Assembly: GCA_963752325.1 (NCBI GenBank)
Contig: CAVVXU010000007.1
Span: forward strand, 682,001 to 746,000
Origin: CAVTJL01 sp963752325
GTDB taxonomy: Bacteria; Pseudomonadota; Alphaproteobacteria; Geminicoccales; Geminicoccaceae
Direction of reading: 5' to 3'
DNA length: 64,000 nucleotides
A program made the translations under genes and the position numbers. Numbering within the stretch: the stretch's first letter is position 1; each line of letters begins with the position of its first letter. This document shows positions 1-8,951 of this stretch, piece by piece. The notes below the pieces were generated by a model. The model saw only the letters and a list, made by a program, of their open reading frames with translations, was not told the origin of the DNA and did no database searches.

Positions 1-251
1 CGCCCAGCCCGACGACGGTCGCGCTAGCAGCGACCTCATTGCACCTGGCACCCGCCTCCCTCCTCACCGTGATGAGGATCGCGATCGCCAGGTGCCGCAC
101 GATCCGCAGGAGCCCAAAACCGGGCTGCCTCGATCCTCGCCATGTCGGCGTCACCGCTCCGAGAGGAGACCGCCAAGGCCCGTGCGGCACCCAGGCGGCC
201 TGTGACTCTCGCAGAAACGGTAGGCCGGCGCAACGCCGCCAACCCCCCGAC
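1..251. other. Left-edge stretch, no confident gene
   Basis: No gene can be assigned with confidence. On the minus strand a reading frame opens at a GTG at 154 and runs off the left edge. It contains a short hydrophobic stretch (LAIAILITV), so it could be the start of a membrane component, such as a permease, following the ABC ATPase gene. It is too short to call and has no good ribosome binding site. Confidence 0.3.
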
Positions 252-1322
252 TCAGCCCGCGGCGGGGTACACGAAGACATGGCGCGGGTCCAGCGCGATC
301 TCCAGCGCTTGCCCTTCCTCCGCAACACTCGGACGCACCATCGGGATACCGATGACCCTGCCATCTGCCAGCTTGATCCGGACCAGGCAGGAGCGGCCGA
401 GGTCTCGCCGCTCGATCACCCTTGCACGCCGTGCCGGATCGGGGCCGGGCGGGCTCAGGCCTATGCCCTCCGACCGGACGACCAGCTCCACCGACGTGCC
501 GTCGGGGATCCCTTCGGTCCCGACGATTCCGAGCGCCGTCTCCACTCGACCGCGCGCGACACGGCTGTGGAACCGGTGCACGGGACCGAAGAAGCCCGCG
601 ACGAACGCGTCGGCTGGCCTCGCATAGAGCTCGGCGGGCGTCCCGCTCTGGACGATCCGGCCGTCGCGCATGGCGTGAAGGCGATCTGCCGCCAAAGCGG
701 CCTCTCCGGGATCGTGCGTGACGAGCAAGGTGGGCGTGCCGGTCTCCTTCAGCAGACCCAGGACCTCCTCGCCCAGCTGGCGGCGGAGCCCTGTGTCGAG
801 GGCCGAGAAGGCCTCGTCCAGCAGCATCAGATCGGGCTCGGGAGCCAGCGCTCGGGCCAGCGCCACGCGCTGCTGCTCGCCGCCCGACAGGGTTCCCGGA
901 AAGGCTCGGGCATGCCCGGTCATGCCCACGCGCTCCAAGAGCGCAGCGACCTTCCCTGACCGCCCGCGACCGTCGCGCCGCGCCAGGCCGAAAGCCACGT
1001 TCTCGGCGACGGTGAGATGCGGGAAAAGCGCGAAGTCCTGGAACATCAGGCCGACACGTCGGGCCTCGGGAGGCATGGCCGTCCCCGGCGCGGCGACCAG
1101 CCGCCCGCCGATCAGGATGCGGCCCTCCTGGACGCGATCCAGACCGGCGATGAGCCGAAGGGTCGTGGTCTTGCCACAGCCGGAGGGTCCCACAAGGCAG
1201 TGGATCTCGCCTGGCCGCACGGTGAGGCTCACGCCCGCGAGGACACGGTTGTCACCATAGCGATGTCCCAGGCCCTGGATCTCGAGGCCGAGCTCCCTCG
1301 CAGCGCCAGCGGCTACCGGCAT
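252..1322 (-). CDS. ABC transporter ATP-binding protein (FbpC/PotA-like)
   Basis: ATPase subunit of an ABC importer, acting on the cytoplasmic face of the inner membrane. With the ATG at 1322 the protein is about 356 residues. Walker A GPSGCGKT is at about 45-52, a Q-loop Gln near 95, signature LSGGEQQR near 145 and Walker B LMLLDE near 165. The C-terminal third resembles the TOBE regulatory domain of iron(III), putrescine or thiamine importers. An upstream in-frame start at 1412 would overlap scpB by 41 bases and adds an Arg-rich stretch unlike the family, so 1322 is preferred. Its permease and binding protein are not in the window; they may lie beyond the left edge. The substrate cannot be told. 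In many alphaproteobacteria tatAB follows scpB, so this gene occupies an unusual place. Confidence 0.85.
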   Translation of the reverse strand: MPVAAGAARELGLEIQGLGHRYGDNRVLAGVSLTVRPGEIHCLVGPSGCGKTTTLRLIAGLDRVQEGRILIGGRLVAAPGTAMPPEARRVGLMFQDFALFPHLTVAENVAFGLARRDGRGRSGKVAALLERVGMTGHARAFPGTLSGGEQQRVALARALAPEPDLMLLDEAFSALDTGLRRQLGEEVLGLLKETGTPTLLVTHDPGEAALAADRLHAMRDGRIVQSGTPAELYARPADAFVAGFFGPVHRFHSRVARGRVETALGIVGTEGIPDGTSVELVVRSEGIGLSPPGPDPARRARVIERRDLGRSCLVRIKLADGRVIGIPMVRPSVAEEGQALEIALDPRHVFVYPAAG

Positions 1323-1371
1323 CACGACGTCACCGGACCGGGCGACCGCACGCCGAGCATGGTGGTCGCCG

Positions 1372-1908
1372 CTAGTCCCCCTCCTCGCTCGTGAAGAGGC
1401 CCGCCGCCTCAAGCTCCTCGAGGCGCGGCAGATCCCCCAGGGACGCCATGCCGAAATGGTCGAGGAAGACCGGGGTGGTTACCCACATGACGGGCCGGCC
1501 GGGCGTATCCCGCCGCCCCCGAGGCGCCACGAACCCCGCCTCGACCAGCACATCGAGCGTGCCCTTGGCGAGGGTCACGCCCCGCACGGCCTCGATCTCG
1601 GCCCGCGTCACCGGCTGCTGATAGGCGATGATCGCCAGCGCCTCGAGCGCGGCCTTGCCCAGCCGCCGGGTCGGCCGCATGACACGCGTCAAATAGGGCG
1701 CAAGCTCGGGCGCGGTGCGCAGCGCCCAGCCCCGCGCATGCCGCTCCAGCCTGACGCCTCGCCCGGCATAGTGATGCTGCAATCGCTCGAGCACGTCCCC
1801 AGCGGCGCCGAGACCGCCCAACACCGCTTGAATTTCGGCCTCCGCGAGGGGCTCGCTCGACGCGAAGAGGAGCGCCTCGACGATGGCTTGGGGATCGGCC
1901 TCGCTCAT
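1372..1908 (-). CDS. scpB: Segregation and condensation protein B
   Basis: ScpB is the winged-helix kite subunit of the SMC-ScpAB condensin complex, which compacts and segregates chromosomes. The 178-residue product shows the typical opening (VEALLFASSEPL) and the central conserved helix region ALEALAIIAYQQPVTRAEIE, followed by the second winged helix. Its start overlaps the end of scpA by 4 bases (1905-1908), a sign of translational coupling. The gene belongs to the minus-strand run SPOR-nagZ-M50-scpA-scpB. Length and motifs are complete. Confidence 0.93.
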   Translation of the reverse strand: MSEADPQAIVEALLFASSEPLAEAEIQAVLGGLGAAGDVLERLQHHYAGRGVRLERHARGWALRTAPELAPYLTRVMRPTRRLGKAALEALAIIAYQQPVTRAEIEAVRGVTLAKGTLDVLVEAGFVAPRGRRDTPGRPVMWVTTPVFLDHFGMASLGDLPRLEELEAAGLFTSEEGD

Positions 1909-2639
1909 CCGCGCCGCCTGACCATGATGGGGCCGAAGGGACCCGTCTGCTGCACGTCGATCACGCCCTGCCGCGCCAGCTCGAGGCTCGCGATCAGGCT
2001 CGCCGCGACCGCCGCCCGGTGCTCGAGCCCGGCCTCGAGGCCTGTCGGGAGAAACACCCGGAACTCACGCCAGTCGTGGCCGGTGAGCATCCGCGCGATA
2101 CGCGCGATCGCCGCCTCCACTGTAAGAAGGGAGCGCTGCGGCAAGCGGATCTCGGCCGTCGTCCGCCGGGCGCGGAGGCGGCCATAGGCGGCGAGGAGCT
2201 CGGAAAGGGTCGCACGGTAGCGCGGCTCCACCTGAACCGGCAGGGGCTCCTCGGCGCCGCGTGCGAGCCGCTCGCGGCCGAGCCGGGGACGGTCCTGAAG
2301 CTGCTCCACGGCTCGTCGGATGGCCTCGAGGCGCCGCAGCCGATCGGTGAGAGCCTGGGCGATCGCCTCCGCGTCGTCGCCGACGCGATCGAGCACGGGC
2401 AACAGCAGCTGCGACTTCAGGTAGGCGAGCCATGCCGCCATCACGAGATACTCGGCGGCGATCTCGAGCCGCGCCGCGCGTGCCTCCTGAAGGTAGGCCA
2501 GGTATTGCTCGGCCAGGGCGAGGATCGAGATGCGCTTCAGATCGACCCGCTGGGCGCGGGCGAGCTCGAGGAGAAGATCGAGCGGCCCTTCAAATCCTTC
2601 GAGGTCGACGACGAAGCCATGGGCCTCCTCGGTCGCCAC
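1905..2639 (-). CDS. scpA: Segregation and condensation protein A
   Basis: ScpA is the kleisin that bridges SMC heads and binds ScpB. The 244-residue product has the classic N-terminal kleisin signature FEGPLDLLLELARAQRVDL (about 15-33), followed by the AAEYLVMAAWLAYLKSQLLLP helix region. The start is a GTG at 2639, only 7 bases after the stop of the M50 protease gene. Adjacent overlapping scpB supports the call. Confidence 0.94.
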   Translation of the reverse strand: MATEEAHGFVVDLEGFEGPLDLLLELARAQRVDLKRISILALAEQYLAYLQEARAARLEIAAEYLVMAAWLAYLKSQLLLPVLDRVGDDAEAIAQALTDRLRRLEAIRRAVEQLQDRPRLGRERLARGAEEPLPVQVEPRYRATLSELLAAYGRLRARRTTAEIRLPQRSLLTVEAAIARIARMLTGHDWREFRVFLPTGLEAGLEHRAAVAASLIASLELARQGVIDVQQTGPFGPIMVRRRG

Positions 2640-2646
2640 GCCGTCC

Positions 2647-3333
2647 TCACCATCCCGCCAGATGCATGAGGAAGGTGTAAGCCGCGTTGATCACGGGCAG
2701 AAGGATCTGCGCCAGGGGATTGATCGCCACGCCGAACTGGGCCGCCACCATCGGTATCAGGAAGGCGATGCCCAAAAGGATGAGAAGCCCATAGCGCTCG
2801 CTCTGCGCATAGCGCCGCGCCAGGTTGTCGGGCAGAAGCCCAGCGACCACCCGGCCGCCGTCCAGCGGCAGGATGGGCAGCATGTTGAAGGCGGCGAGCA
2901 CCACATTGGCGATCACCGCGTTCTGCAGGTTGAGGGTGATCCAGTCGCCGAACGTGCCGGGCAGCTGGACCGAGAGATGAAGCAGGAACGCGGCCGCGAT
3001 ACCGAGCGCGATGTTCATCCCCGGGCCGGCCAACGCGACCCAGATCATGTCGCGCTTGGGGTGGCGGAGCCGGTGAAAGGCCACCGGCACGGGCTTTGCC
3101 CAGCCGAAGAGGAAAGGAGCGCCGGCGAGGAGCAGCAGGCCCGGAAGGAGAAGGGTGCCGAACGGATCAATATGGCGGATCGGATTGAAGGTGACGCGGC
3201 CGGCCATGCGGGCCGTGTTGTCGCCCAGACGCTCGGCCACCCAGCCATGCGCCGCCTCGTGCAGCGTGATGGCGAGCACTGCCGGAATGAACCAGACCGA
3301 GATGATCTGGCCGAGGGAGGAGAGCGAGGTCAT
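2647..3333 (-). CDS. Site-2 protease family (M50) membrane metalloprotease
   Basis: Integral membrane zinc metalloprotease of the small M50 type without a PDZ domain. The zinc motif HEAAH is at residues 25-29 inside the first hydrophobic helix. The second conserved site NMLPILPLDGGRV places the third ligand Asp at about 158. Four or more hydrophobic segments cover the 228 residues. The substrate is unknown. The gene sits between nagZ and scpA in a run of closely spaced genes (3 bases after nagZ on the minus strand, 7 bases before scpA), so it is probably co-transcribed with cell-wall and chromosome-segregation genes. Confidence 0.88.
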   Translation of the reverse strand: MTSLSSLGQIISVWFIPAVLAITLHEAAHGWVAERLGDNTARMAGRVTFNPIRHIDPFGTLLLPGLLLLAGAPFLFGWAKPVPVAFHRLRHPKRDMIWVALAGPGMNIALGIAAAFLLHLSVQLPGTFGDWITLNLQNAVIANVVLAAFNMLPILPLDGGRVVAGLLPDNLARRYAQSERYGLLILLGIAFLIPMVAAQFGVAINPLAQILLPVINAAYTFLMHLAGW

Positions 3334-3336
3334 GGA

Positions 3337-4359
3337 TCAGGCTGCGGCGAGTAGCGTTTCTAGAGTGTCGGCGTCACTGAGAGGGTCGAGAGGCACGGCC
3401 GGCCTTGGCCGCTGTGCCGCGCGAAGGCTCGCCCGCACCTCCGCCGCCAGCCTCGGCACCGCCTCGAGCACGCTTCGCGTGTCTTCGATCCTTCCCGGGC
3501 AGAAGAGGGCAACATCACAGCCCGCCGCGAGCGCACGCAGCGCCCGCTCACGGGGCGGTCCGGCTAGGGCCGCCATGTCGAGGTCATCGCTCATCAGCAC
3601 ACCGGAGAAGCCGATCTCGCCCCGAACCGCGTCAGCGATCACGCGAGGCGAAAGCGTCGCCGGGCGTTCCGGGTCAAGCGCGGTGTACACGACGTGGGCG
3701 GTCATGGCGAGCCTCGCCGAGGCAAGGAGCCGGAAGGGCTGGAAGTCGGTAGCGCGCAGCAGCTCGAGGCCCGCGTCGACGTGCGGCAGGGCCACATGGC
3801 TGTCGACCCGTGCGCGACCGTGACCCGGCAGATGCTTGAGGACGCCGGCGACGCCAGCCTCCTCGAGAGCGACCATGAAGGCCCTGCCCAGCTCGGCGAC
3901 GAGCGTTGGGTCGGCCGCGAAGGCGCGGTTGCCGATCGCCGAGGTCGTCTCGGGAAGGCCGAGGTCCAAGACGGGCACGCAGTCGATCGTGATGCCAACC
4001 TCGCCCAGGTCATGGGCGATGAGGCGAGCGACCAGCCGGGCCGCCTCGATCCCCGCCTCGCGATCTCTCAGGGCAAGGTCGCCGATAGCTCGCATCGGCG
4101 GCAGAGCACGCCACTCCGGCGGCCTGAGGCGCATCACGCGCCCACCCTCCTGATCGATCAGCACCGGCAGATCCGGATCGTCCAGCGCGGCACGGAGCGC
4201 GGCCACAAGCGCGCCCAGCTGCTGCCTGTTGCTGCAGTTGCGCCCGAAAAGAATCACACCCGCCGGCGGAAGCTCACGAAGGAGCGCGGTCTCTTCGCCG
4301 AGCAGCGTCGGGCCGGAGATGCCGACGATGGCCGCCCGTGTCGCCGCCGCTCCGCTCAC
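3337..4359 (-). CDS. nagZ: Beta-N-acetylhexosaminidase NagZ
   Basis: Cytoplasmic GH3 enzyme that removes N-acetylglucosamine from anhydro-muropeptides during peptidoglycan recycling. The catalytic KHLPGHG motif is at about 175-181, the Asp-His general acid dyad (VDSH) at about 186-188 and the nucleophile Asp in the MSDDLDM motif at about 258. The GTG at 4359 overlaps the stop of the SPOR gene by 4 bases, which suggests translational coupling and gives 340 residues, normal for NagZ. An earlier in-frame ATG at 4410 would add an Arg-rich tail and lie inside the SPOR gene. Confidence 0.93.
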   Translation of the reverse strand: MSGAAATRAAIVGISGPTLLGEETALLRELPPAGVILFGRNCSNRQQLGALVAALRAALDDPDLPVLIDQEGGRVMRLRPPEWRALPPMRAIGDLALRDREAGIEAARLVARLIAHDLGEVGITIDCVPVLDLGLPETTSAIGNRAFAADPTLVAELGRAFMVALEEAGVAGVLKHLPGHGRARVDSHVALPHVDAGLELLRATDFQPFRLLASARLAMTAHVVYTALDPERPATLSPRVIADAVRGEIGFSGVLMSDDLDMAALAGPPRERALRALAAGCDVALFCPGRIEDTRSVLEAVPRLAAEVRASLRAAQRPRPAVPLDPLSDADTLETLLAAA

Positions 4360-5476
4360 CGGCCGGCGACGACGAAGCAGTCGGTTCCGGCCGCCTTGAG
4401 CCGGGCACACACACGGTCTGCCCCCGCCTGGTCGGCGAAACCGCCGGCCTGGAGTCGGAACAGGGCTCCCCCGCTGTCATCGATCACCATCTTGAGATTG
4501 CTCAGAACGGCCGGATGACGTTGGCGTATCACCTGCCACGCCGCCTCGGCCGAGGAGCGGCTGCTGACCGCGACGAGCTGGATCCGCCACGTTCCCGACC
4601 CTGGCGAGGCGGCCCTCGCCGCCGGTGCCGCGCTCGCTTCCTTGACCGCCGGCGCTCGAGCGGCGGTGGTCGGTGGAAGCGCGCGTGAACTGCTGACGGC
4701 CGCGGTGCGGGCGGGCGCGCTGGGCACGTATGACGGCGATGACGGTGACGGTGACGCCGATGAAGGCGCGGACGCTGCAGGATTCGAGGCCGGCGGCGGC
4801 ACAGGCCGCGGCATAGGAACCGGCACTGTCTCGGTGGACGTCATGTTGCCGGCGGCCTCCGGCGGGCCAGCGGGAGCCGTCGCCTTCTCCAAAGCAGCAA
4901 GCTGGGGGGGATCGGGAGGGCGGGCGCCGGCGAGGCTGCCGGCTCCGGTGTCGAGGTCGGAGCGGGTGTCGTCGGCAGTGCCACGGCGGGAGGTGCATGA
5001 GCATCACCCGACGAGCTGGTCACAACCGGTGGGGTCGACGCCGCGGGCCCCTGCGTCGGGGCCGGAGGGGCGGATGGCTCGGGCGCAACGGACGGCCCCG
5101 GCAGCACGTCTGCAAGCGTCGCCGGAGCGCTGGGATCGCGCGGCTGCAACCGCTCGACCCGAGCCGGCGTGCTCTTGTCGAACAGGTCGACGACCCGGGT
5201 GTTCTGGTTGGGCACATCGAGGCCACCCGGATCCTTGGGGGTCTCCTTGATCGGGCCGGGCTCGGCACGCACCACGGGCGGCGAGGCGTCGCCACCGGCG
5301 CGATCCACATATGCGTAGTAGACAACGCCCCCGAACAGCACGAAGACGCCACCGACCACGAGTGGCACAATCACCCGCCAAGGGCTGAGTGTCGGGCGCT
5401 CGGTCTCGGCGACGATGCGGTGTCTGGGGCTGTCCATGGGCTCGAGGCCTTCCTGGCCGTGATGCACAGCGCGCAT
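4356..5476 (-). CDS. SPOR-domain cell-division/septal protein (frameshifted in this sequence)
   Basis: Bitopic inner-membrane protein with a C-terminal SPOR domain that binds denuded septal peptidoglycan. It has a short cytoplasmic N-terminus, one membrane segment (about residues 34-54: VIVPLVVGGVFVLFGGVVYY), a long Pro/Ala/Ser-rich periplasmic linker and a last part of about 75 residues (from GTWRIQLVAV) matching SPOR. The reading frame breaks at a run of seven G (4904-4910, plus strand). One inserted base restores ...ALPIPPQLAALEKATAP..., so this is probably a homopolymer error. The start at 5476 has GGGGAAG just upstream; an ATG at 5437 with AGGAAGG is also possible. It lies between argS and nagZ, a conserved alphaproteobacterial order. 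Confidence 0.85.
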
Positions 5477-5486
5477 CCCGCTTCCC

Positions 5487-7235
5487 CTAGTGCAGCTCGT
5501 CGACTGGCGTCACCCCGATGATGCCCAGTCCAACGGCGAGAACGGTACGCGTCGCCTCGAGCATAGCAAGGCGCGCCCTCGTCAGCTCATGTTCCTCGGC
5601 GACAAGGAAGCGCAGCTCGGGCTGCTCCTTGCCGCGCGTCCAGAGCGCATGGAAGAGGCTCGCGAGGTCGTGGAGATAAAAAGCGACGCGATGCGGCTCA
5701 TGCTGCTCGGCTGCCGCCTCGAGCGTCCTTGGAAAGGTCGCCACGCTTCGCACCAGCGCAAGCTCGGCCGGGTCCTCGAGCCGCTCCAGAGAAGCGCTCC
5801 GGAGATCCTCCGTCAGCCTACCCAGCCCTTCGCTCTCGGCGTTGCGGAAGACCGAGCGGATCCTCGCATGAGCATACTGGACGTAGAAGACGGGATTGTC
5901 CTTCGACTGCTCGACCACCTTCTGCAGGTCGAAGTCCAGCGGCGCGTCGTTGCGCCGGGTGAGCATGATGAAGCGGAGGACGTCCTTGCCCACCTCGTCG
6001 ACGACGTCGCGAAGCCAGACGATCCGACCGGCGCGCTTCGACATCTTAAGCGGCTGACCGCCGTCCAGCAGGTTGACGAGCTGGCAAAGCCTCACATCGA
6101 AGCTCGCCCTGCCCTCGCTCAGCGCCTTAACAGCTGCCGCCATCCGCTTGACATAGCCCCCATGATCCGCACCCCAGACGTCGATCATGGTCTCGCCGCC
6201 ACGCCGATACTTGTCGAGATGGTAGGCCAGATCAGCCGCAAAATAGGTCCAGGCACCGGTCGAGCGTTTGAGGGGACGGTCGCTGTCATCGCCGAAGGCG
6301 GTGGCCCGGAACAGGAGTTGCGGCGCCGGTTCCCAATCATCGCTCGGCTTGCCCTTGGGCGGCGGCAGCGTGCCCGTATAGAGCAGTCCGAGGCTGTTGA
6401 GATGCGCCAGCGCCTCGTCGATCTTCCCATCCCCGATCAGCTGGCGCTCGGACGTGAACACGTCATGATGAACGCCCAGAGCCGCGAGATCGGCCTTGAT
6501 CCGCACCAGCATGGCTGCCACGCCGGCCCGGCCGAAGTGGTCGAGCCACGCCGCCTCCGGCTGGTCCGCCCAGCGATCGCCTTCCTGCTCGGCAATTGCC
6601 CGCCCCACCGGAATGAGCTCCTTGAACGGATAGAGCCCGTCCCGGATCGGCCCGGAGGACCGCCCGAGCGCCTCAAGATAGCGGTGGTGAATGGAGCGGC
6701 CGAGCGCCTCGATCTGGGCACCCCCGTCGTTGACGTAGTACTCGCGCGTGACGGCGTAGCCCACATGCGCCAGCAGATTGGCCAACGCGTCGCCATAGAC
6801 GGTGCCGCGGCCATGGCCGACATGCAGCGGCCCCGTCGGGTTGGCCGAGCAGTATTCGACATTGACCGGCCTTCCCTGGCCGATGCCGGTGCGGCCATAG
6901 CCCTCGCCAGCGCCCAGCACCGTCTCGATCCGTCGAAGCCAGAAGGAGGGCTTGAGCCGCAGGTTGACGAAACCGGGCGGCGCAGCCCGGGCCTCGACCA
7001 CGTGCGGATGCTCGAGAAGCGGCCCGACCAGATCCTTGGCCAGATCCATCGGCTTGCGCCGCGCCGCTTTGGCCAACACCAGGGCGGCATTGGTGGCCGC
7101 GTCGCCATGGGCGGGATCACGCGGCGGCTCGACGACGACACGCGAGAGGTCGAGATCGGCCGGAAGGCCACCTCCGGCCTGGAGGCCGGAGATCGTCGCT
7201 TGCAGCAGCTTCAGCACATCATCGAACGGGTTCAT
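5487..7235 (-). CDS. argS: Arginyl-tRNA synthetase
   Basis: Class I aminoacyl-tRNA synthetase that charges tRNA-Arg; cytoplasmic and essential. The 582-residue product has the HIGH-type motif HVGH at 138-141, KMSK at 397-400 and the C-terminal DALR-type anticodon-binding domain (VQYAHARIRSV onward). Its ATG overlaps the dGTPase stop codon by 4 bases (7232-7235), suggesting coupling. The frame is intact. Confidence 0.97.
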   Translation of the reverse strand: MNPFDDVLKLLQATISGLQAGGGLPADLDLSRVVVEPPRDPAHGDAATNAALVLAKAARRKPMDLAKDLVGPLLEHPHVVEARAAPPGFVNLRLKPSFWLRRIETVLGAGEGYGRTGIGQGRPVNVEYCSANPTGPLHVGHGRGTVYGDALANLLAHVGYAVTREYYVNDGGAQIEALGRSIHHRYLEALGRSSGPIRDGLYPFKELIPVGRAIAEQEGDRWADQPEAAWLDHFGRAGVAAMLVRIKADLAALGVHHDVFTSERQLIGDGKIDEALAHLNSLGLLYTGTLPPPKGKPSDDWEPAPQLLFRATAFGDDSDRPLKRSTGAWTYFAADLAYHLDKYRRGGETMIDVWGADHGGYVKRMAAAVKALSEGRASFDVRLCQLVNLLDGGQPLKMSKRAGRIVWLRDVVDEVGKDVLRFIMLTRRNDAPLDFDLQKVVEQSKDNPVFYVQYAHARIRSVFRNAESEGLGRLTEDLRSASLERLEDPAELALVRSVATFPRTLEAAAEQHEPHRVAFYLHDLASLFHALWTRGKEQPELRFLVAEEHELTRARLAMLEATRTVLAVGLGIIGVTPVDELH

Positions 7236-8383
7236 GCGCGCGAGCGGGTCAGCTTGAAGAGACGGTCATGCTCGTCGAGGGCATAGCGATCGGTCATCCC
7301 AGCAATGTAGTCGCGCACCACGCCCGCGGTCTCGGCCGAGCCGGGCGAGCCCGCCTGCTCGCGCCAGCCGTCGGGCAGGCATTCGGGCGCGCCCATGAAG
7401 ACGTCGACGAGATCCTCCACGAGGCGACGCGCCTTCAGGGTCATGCGATTGACCTTGTAGTGGCGATACATGCGATCCTGCAAGAAGAGGCGTAGCGACT
7501 GGATGGTCTCGGCCATAGCGGGCGAGAAGGCGACAATGGGCTCCTGCTGGGCCCGGACCTCCTCGACACCTGTTGGCTGGGTGCGCTCGAGGCGGCGTCG
7601 GGTTTCCATCATGATGTCGCTCACCATCCGGTCGATCAGGCGCCGCTTCGTCTCGTGAATGAGCCGCGGCGGCTCGATCCCCGGATGGTGGGCCCTCACC
7701 TCGCCCATCAGATGACCGACCAGCGGCACAGCCTCCAGCTGATCGAGGGCAAGGAATCCGGCGCGCAGCCCGTCGTCGAGGTCGTGGTTGCAATAGGCGA
7801 CGTCATCGGCCAGCGCCGCGATCTGGGCCTCGATCGGCGCCTGCAGACCGAGCGCCACGGCCGAAGCCAGCGGATGCACGGCAATCGAAGGAGGAGGCTC
7901 GGTCAGCGGGCCATTGTGCTTGACCACGCCCTCCAGGGTCTCGAAGCAGAGGTTGAGCCCGTCGAAGAGAGCGTAACGCCGCTCCAGCGTGGTGACGACC
8001 CGAAATGTCTGGAGGTTGTGGTCGAACCCGCCGAACGAGGCGAGCGCTCCATCGAGGGCCGCCTCGCCTGCGTGGCCGAACGGGCTGTGCCCCAGATCGT
8101 GGGCGAGCGCCACGGCCTCGGCCAGATCCTCGTCGACCTCCAGGGCACGAGCCAGCGTGCGGGCGATCTGAGCGACCTCCAGCGAGTGCGTGAGACGCGT
8201 CCGGAAGTGGTCGCCCTCGAAATTGACGAGGACCTGGGTCTTGTACTCGAGCCGGCGAAAGGCGGTCGAATGGATGATGCGGTCGCGGTCGCGCTGGAAG
8301 GGCGAGCGCAGCGCGCTCTGCTGTTCCTCGACGGCGCGGCCGAGGCTCGCGAGGACGCCGCAGGCATACGGAGCCAGCCTCAT
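7232..8383 (-). CDS. dgt: Deoxyguanosinetriphosphate triphosphohydrolase-like protein
   Basis: HD-domain hydrolase that removes triphosphate from dNTPs, controlling nucleotide pools. From the ATG at 8383 the product is 383 residues, typical of the type 2 family. Metal-binding residues are seen in THSLEV (H66) and AHDLGHSPFGH (H95-D96). The stop overlaps the argS start. A longer frame reaching 8482 would intrude on the intergenic region shared with erpA and adds an atypical Cys-rich leader, so it was not used. Divergent erpA upstream and argS downstream form a common alphaproteobacterial arrangement. Confidence 0.92.
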   Translation of the reverse strand: MRLAPYACGVLASLGRAVEEQQSALRSPFQRDRDRIIHSTAFRRLEYKTQVLVNFEGDHFRTRLTHSLEVAQIARTLARALEVDEDLAEAVALAHDLGHSPFGHAGEAALDGALASFGGFDHNLQTFRVVTTLERRYALFDGLNLCFETLEGVVKHNGPLTEPPPSIAVHPLASAVALGLQAPIEAQIAALADDVAYCNHDLDDGLRAGFLALDQLEAVPLVGHLMGEVRAHHPGIEPPRLIHETKRRLIDRMVSDIMMETRRRLERTQPTGVEEVRAQQEPIVAFSPAMAETIQSLRLFLQDRMYRHYKVNRMTLKARRLVEDLVDVFMGAPECLPDGWREQAGSPGSAETAGVVRDYIAGMTDRYALDEHDRLFKLTRSRA

Positions 8384-8503
8384 GTGGAGAGAAGAGGTCC
8401 GCAGGCGACAACACCCGCAGCGCGCGTCGTGCGCCAGTTTGACAAGGTCGGAGGGCCGCCTAAATAGAGGTTGGGTTCTCAATTACTACGATAGGTGGTT
8501 GGC

Positions 8504-8854
8504 ATGGCGGAGATCAAGGGCCGAGGCGATGCGCTGACGGTCACGCCGAGCGCAGCCCGCCGAATAAGCGCGATCGTGGCCGGCGAGACCCGCGAGGGCA
8601 TGCGCCTCCGTGTCAGCGTCTCGGGCGGCGGGTGCTCCGGCTTCCAATACGGGTTCGCACTGGACGACAAGATGGAGGAGGGGGACATCCTGATCGAGCG
8701 GGACGGTGCCGCGGTCGTGGTGGACGGGATGTCCCTGATGTACGTGCTCGGCAGTGAGCTCGACTTCGTCGAGAACCTCACCGGCTCCTATTTCCGCATG
8801 AGCAACCCGAACGCCTCCTCGGCCTGTGGGTGCGGCAGCTCGTTCGCCATCTGA
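8504..8854 (+). CDS. erpA: Iron-sulfur cluster insertion protein ErpA
   Basis: A-type carrier (HesB/IscA family) that delivers Fe-S clusters to apoproteins. The 116-residue product carries the three invariant cysteines: C44 in SGGGCSGFQYG, and C108 and C110 in ACGCGSS. The ATG at 8504 is preceded by AGGTGG at good spacing; a GTG at 8495 is possible but overlaps that site. It is transcribed divergently from dgt. Confidence 0.95.
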   Translation: MAEIKGRGDALTVTPSAARRISAIVAGETREGMRLRVSVSGGGCSGFQYGFALDDKMEEGDILIERDGAAVVVDGMSLMYVLGSELDFVENLTGSYFRMSNPNASSACGCGSSFAI

Positions 8855-8907
8855 GCTACGGCGTTTCGCCCAGGGCCGTGCATGTGTCTTTGCTCCTAGA
8901 TAGAGAT

Positions 8908-8919
8908 TGATTTCCTAGA
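8908..8919 (+). promoter_or_regulatory. Candidate shared promoter/operator element TGATTTCCTAGA
   Basis: This 12-base AT-rich element lies 33 bases before the glycosyltransferase-like gene. The same 12 bases lie 41 bases before the GH8 glucanase gene (35876-35887). A further TCCTAGAT copy lies just upstream here (8894-8901). The match may be chance, and no known regulator is implied. Confidence 0.2.
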
Positions 8920-8951
8920 TCAGGTCGTGTAGTGGTGCAGGTAACAGCGCC

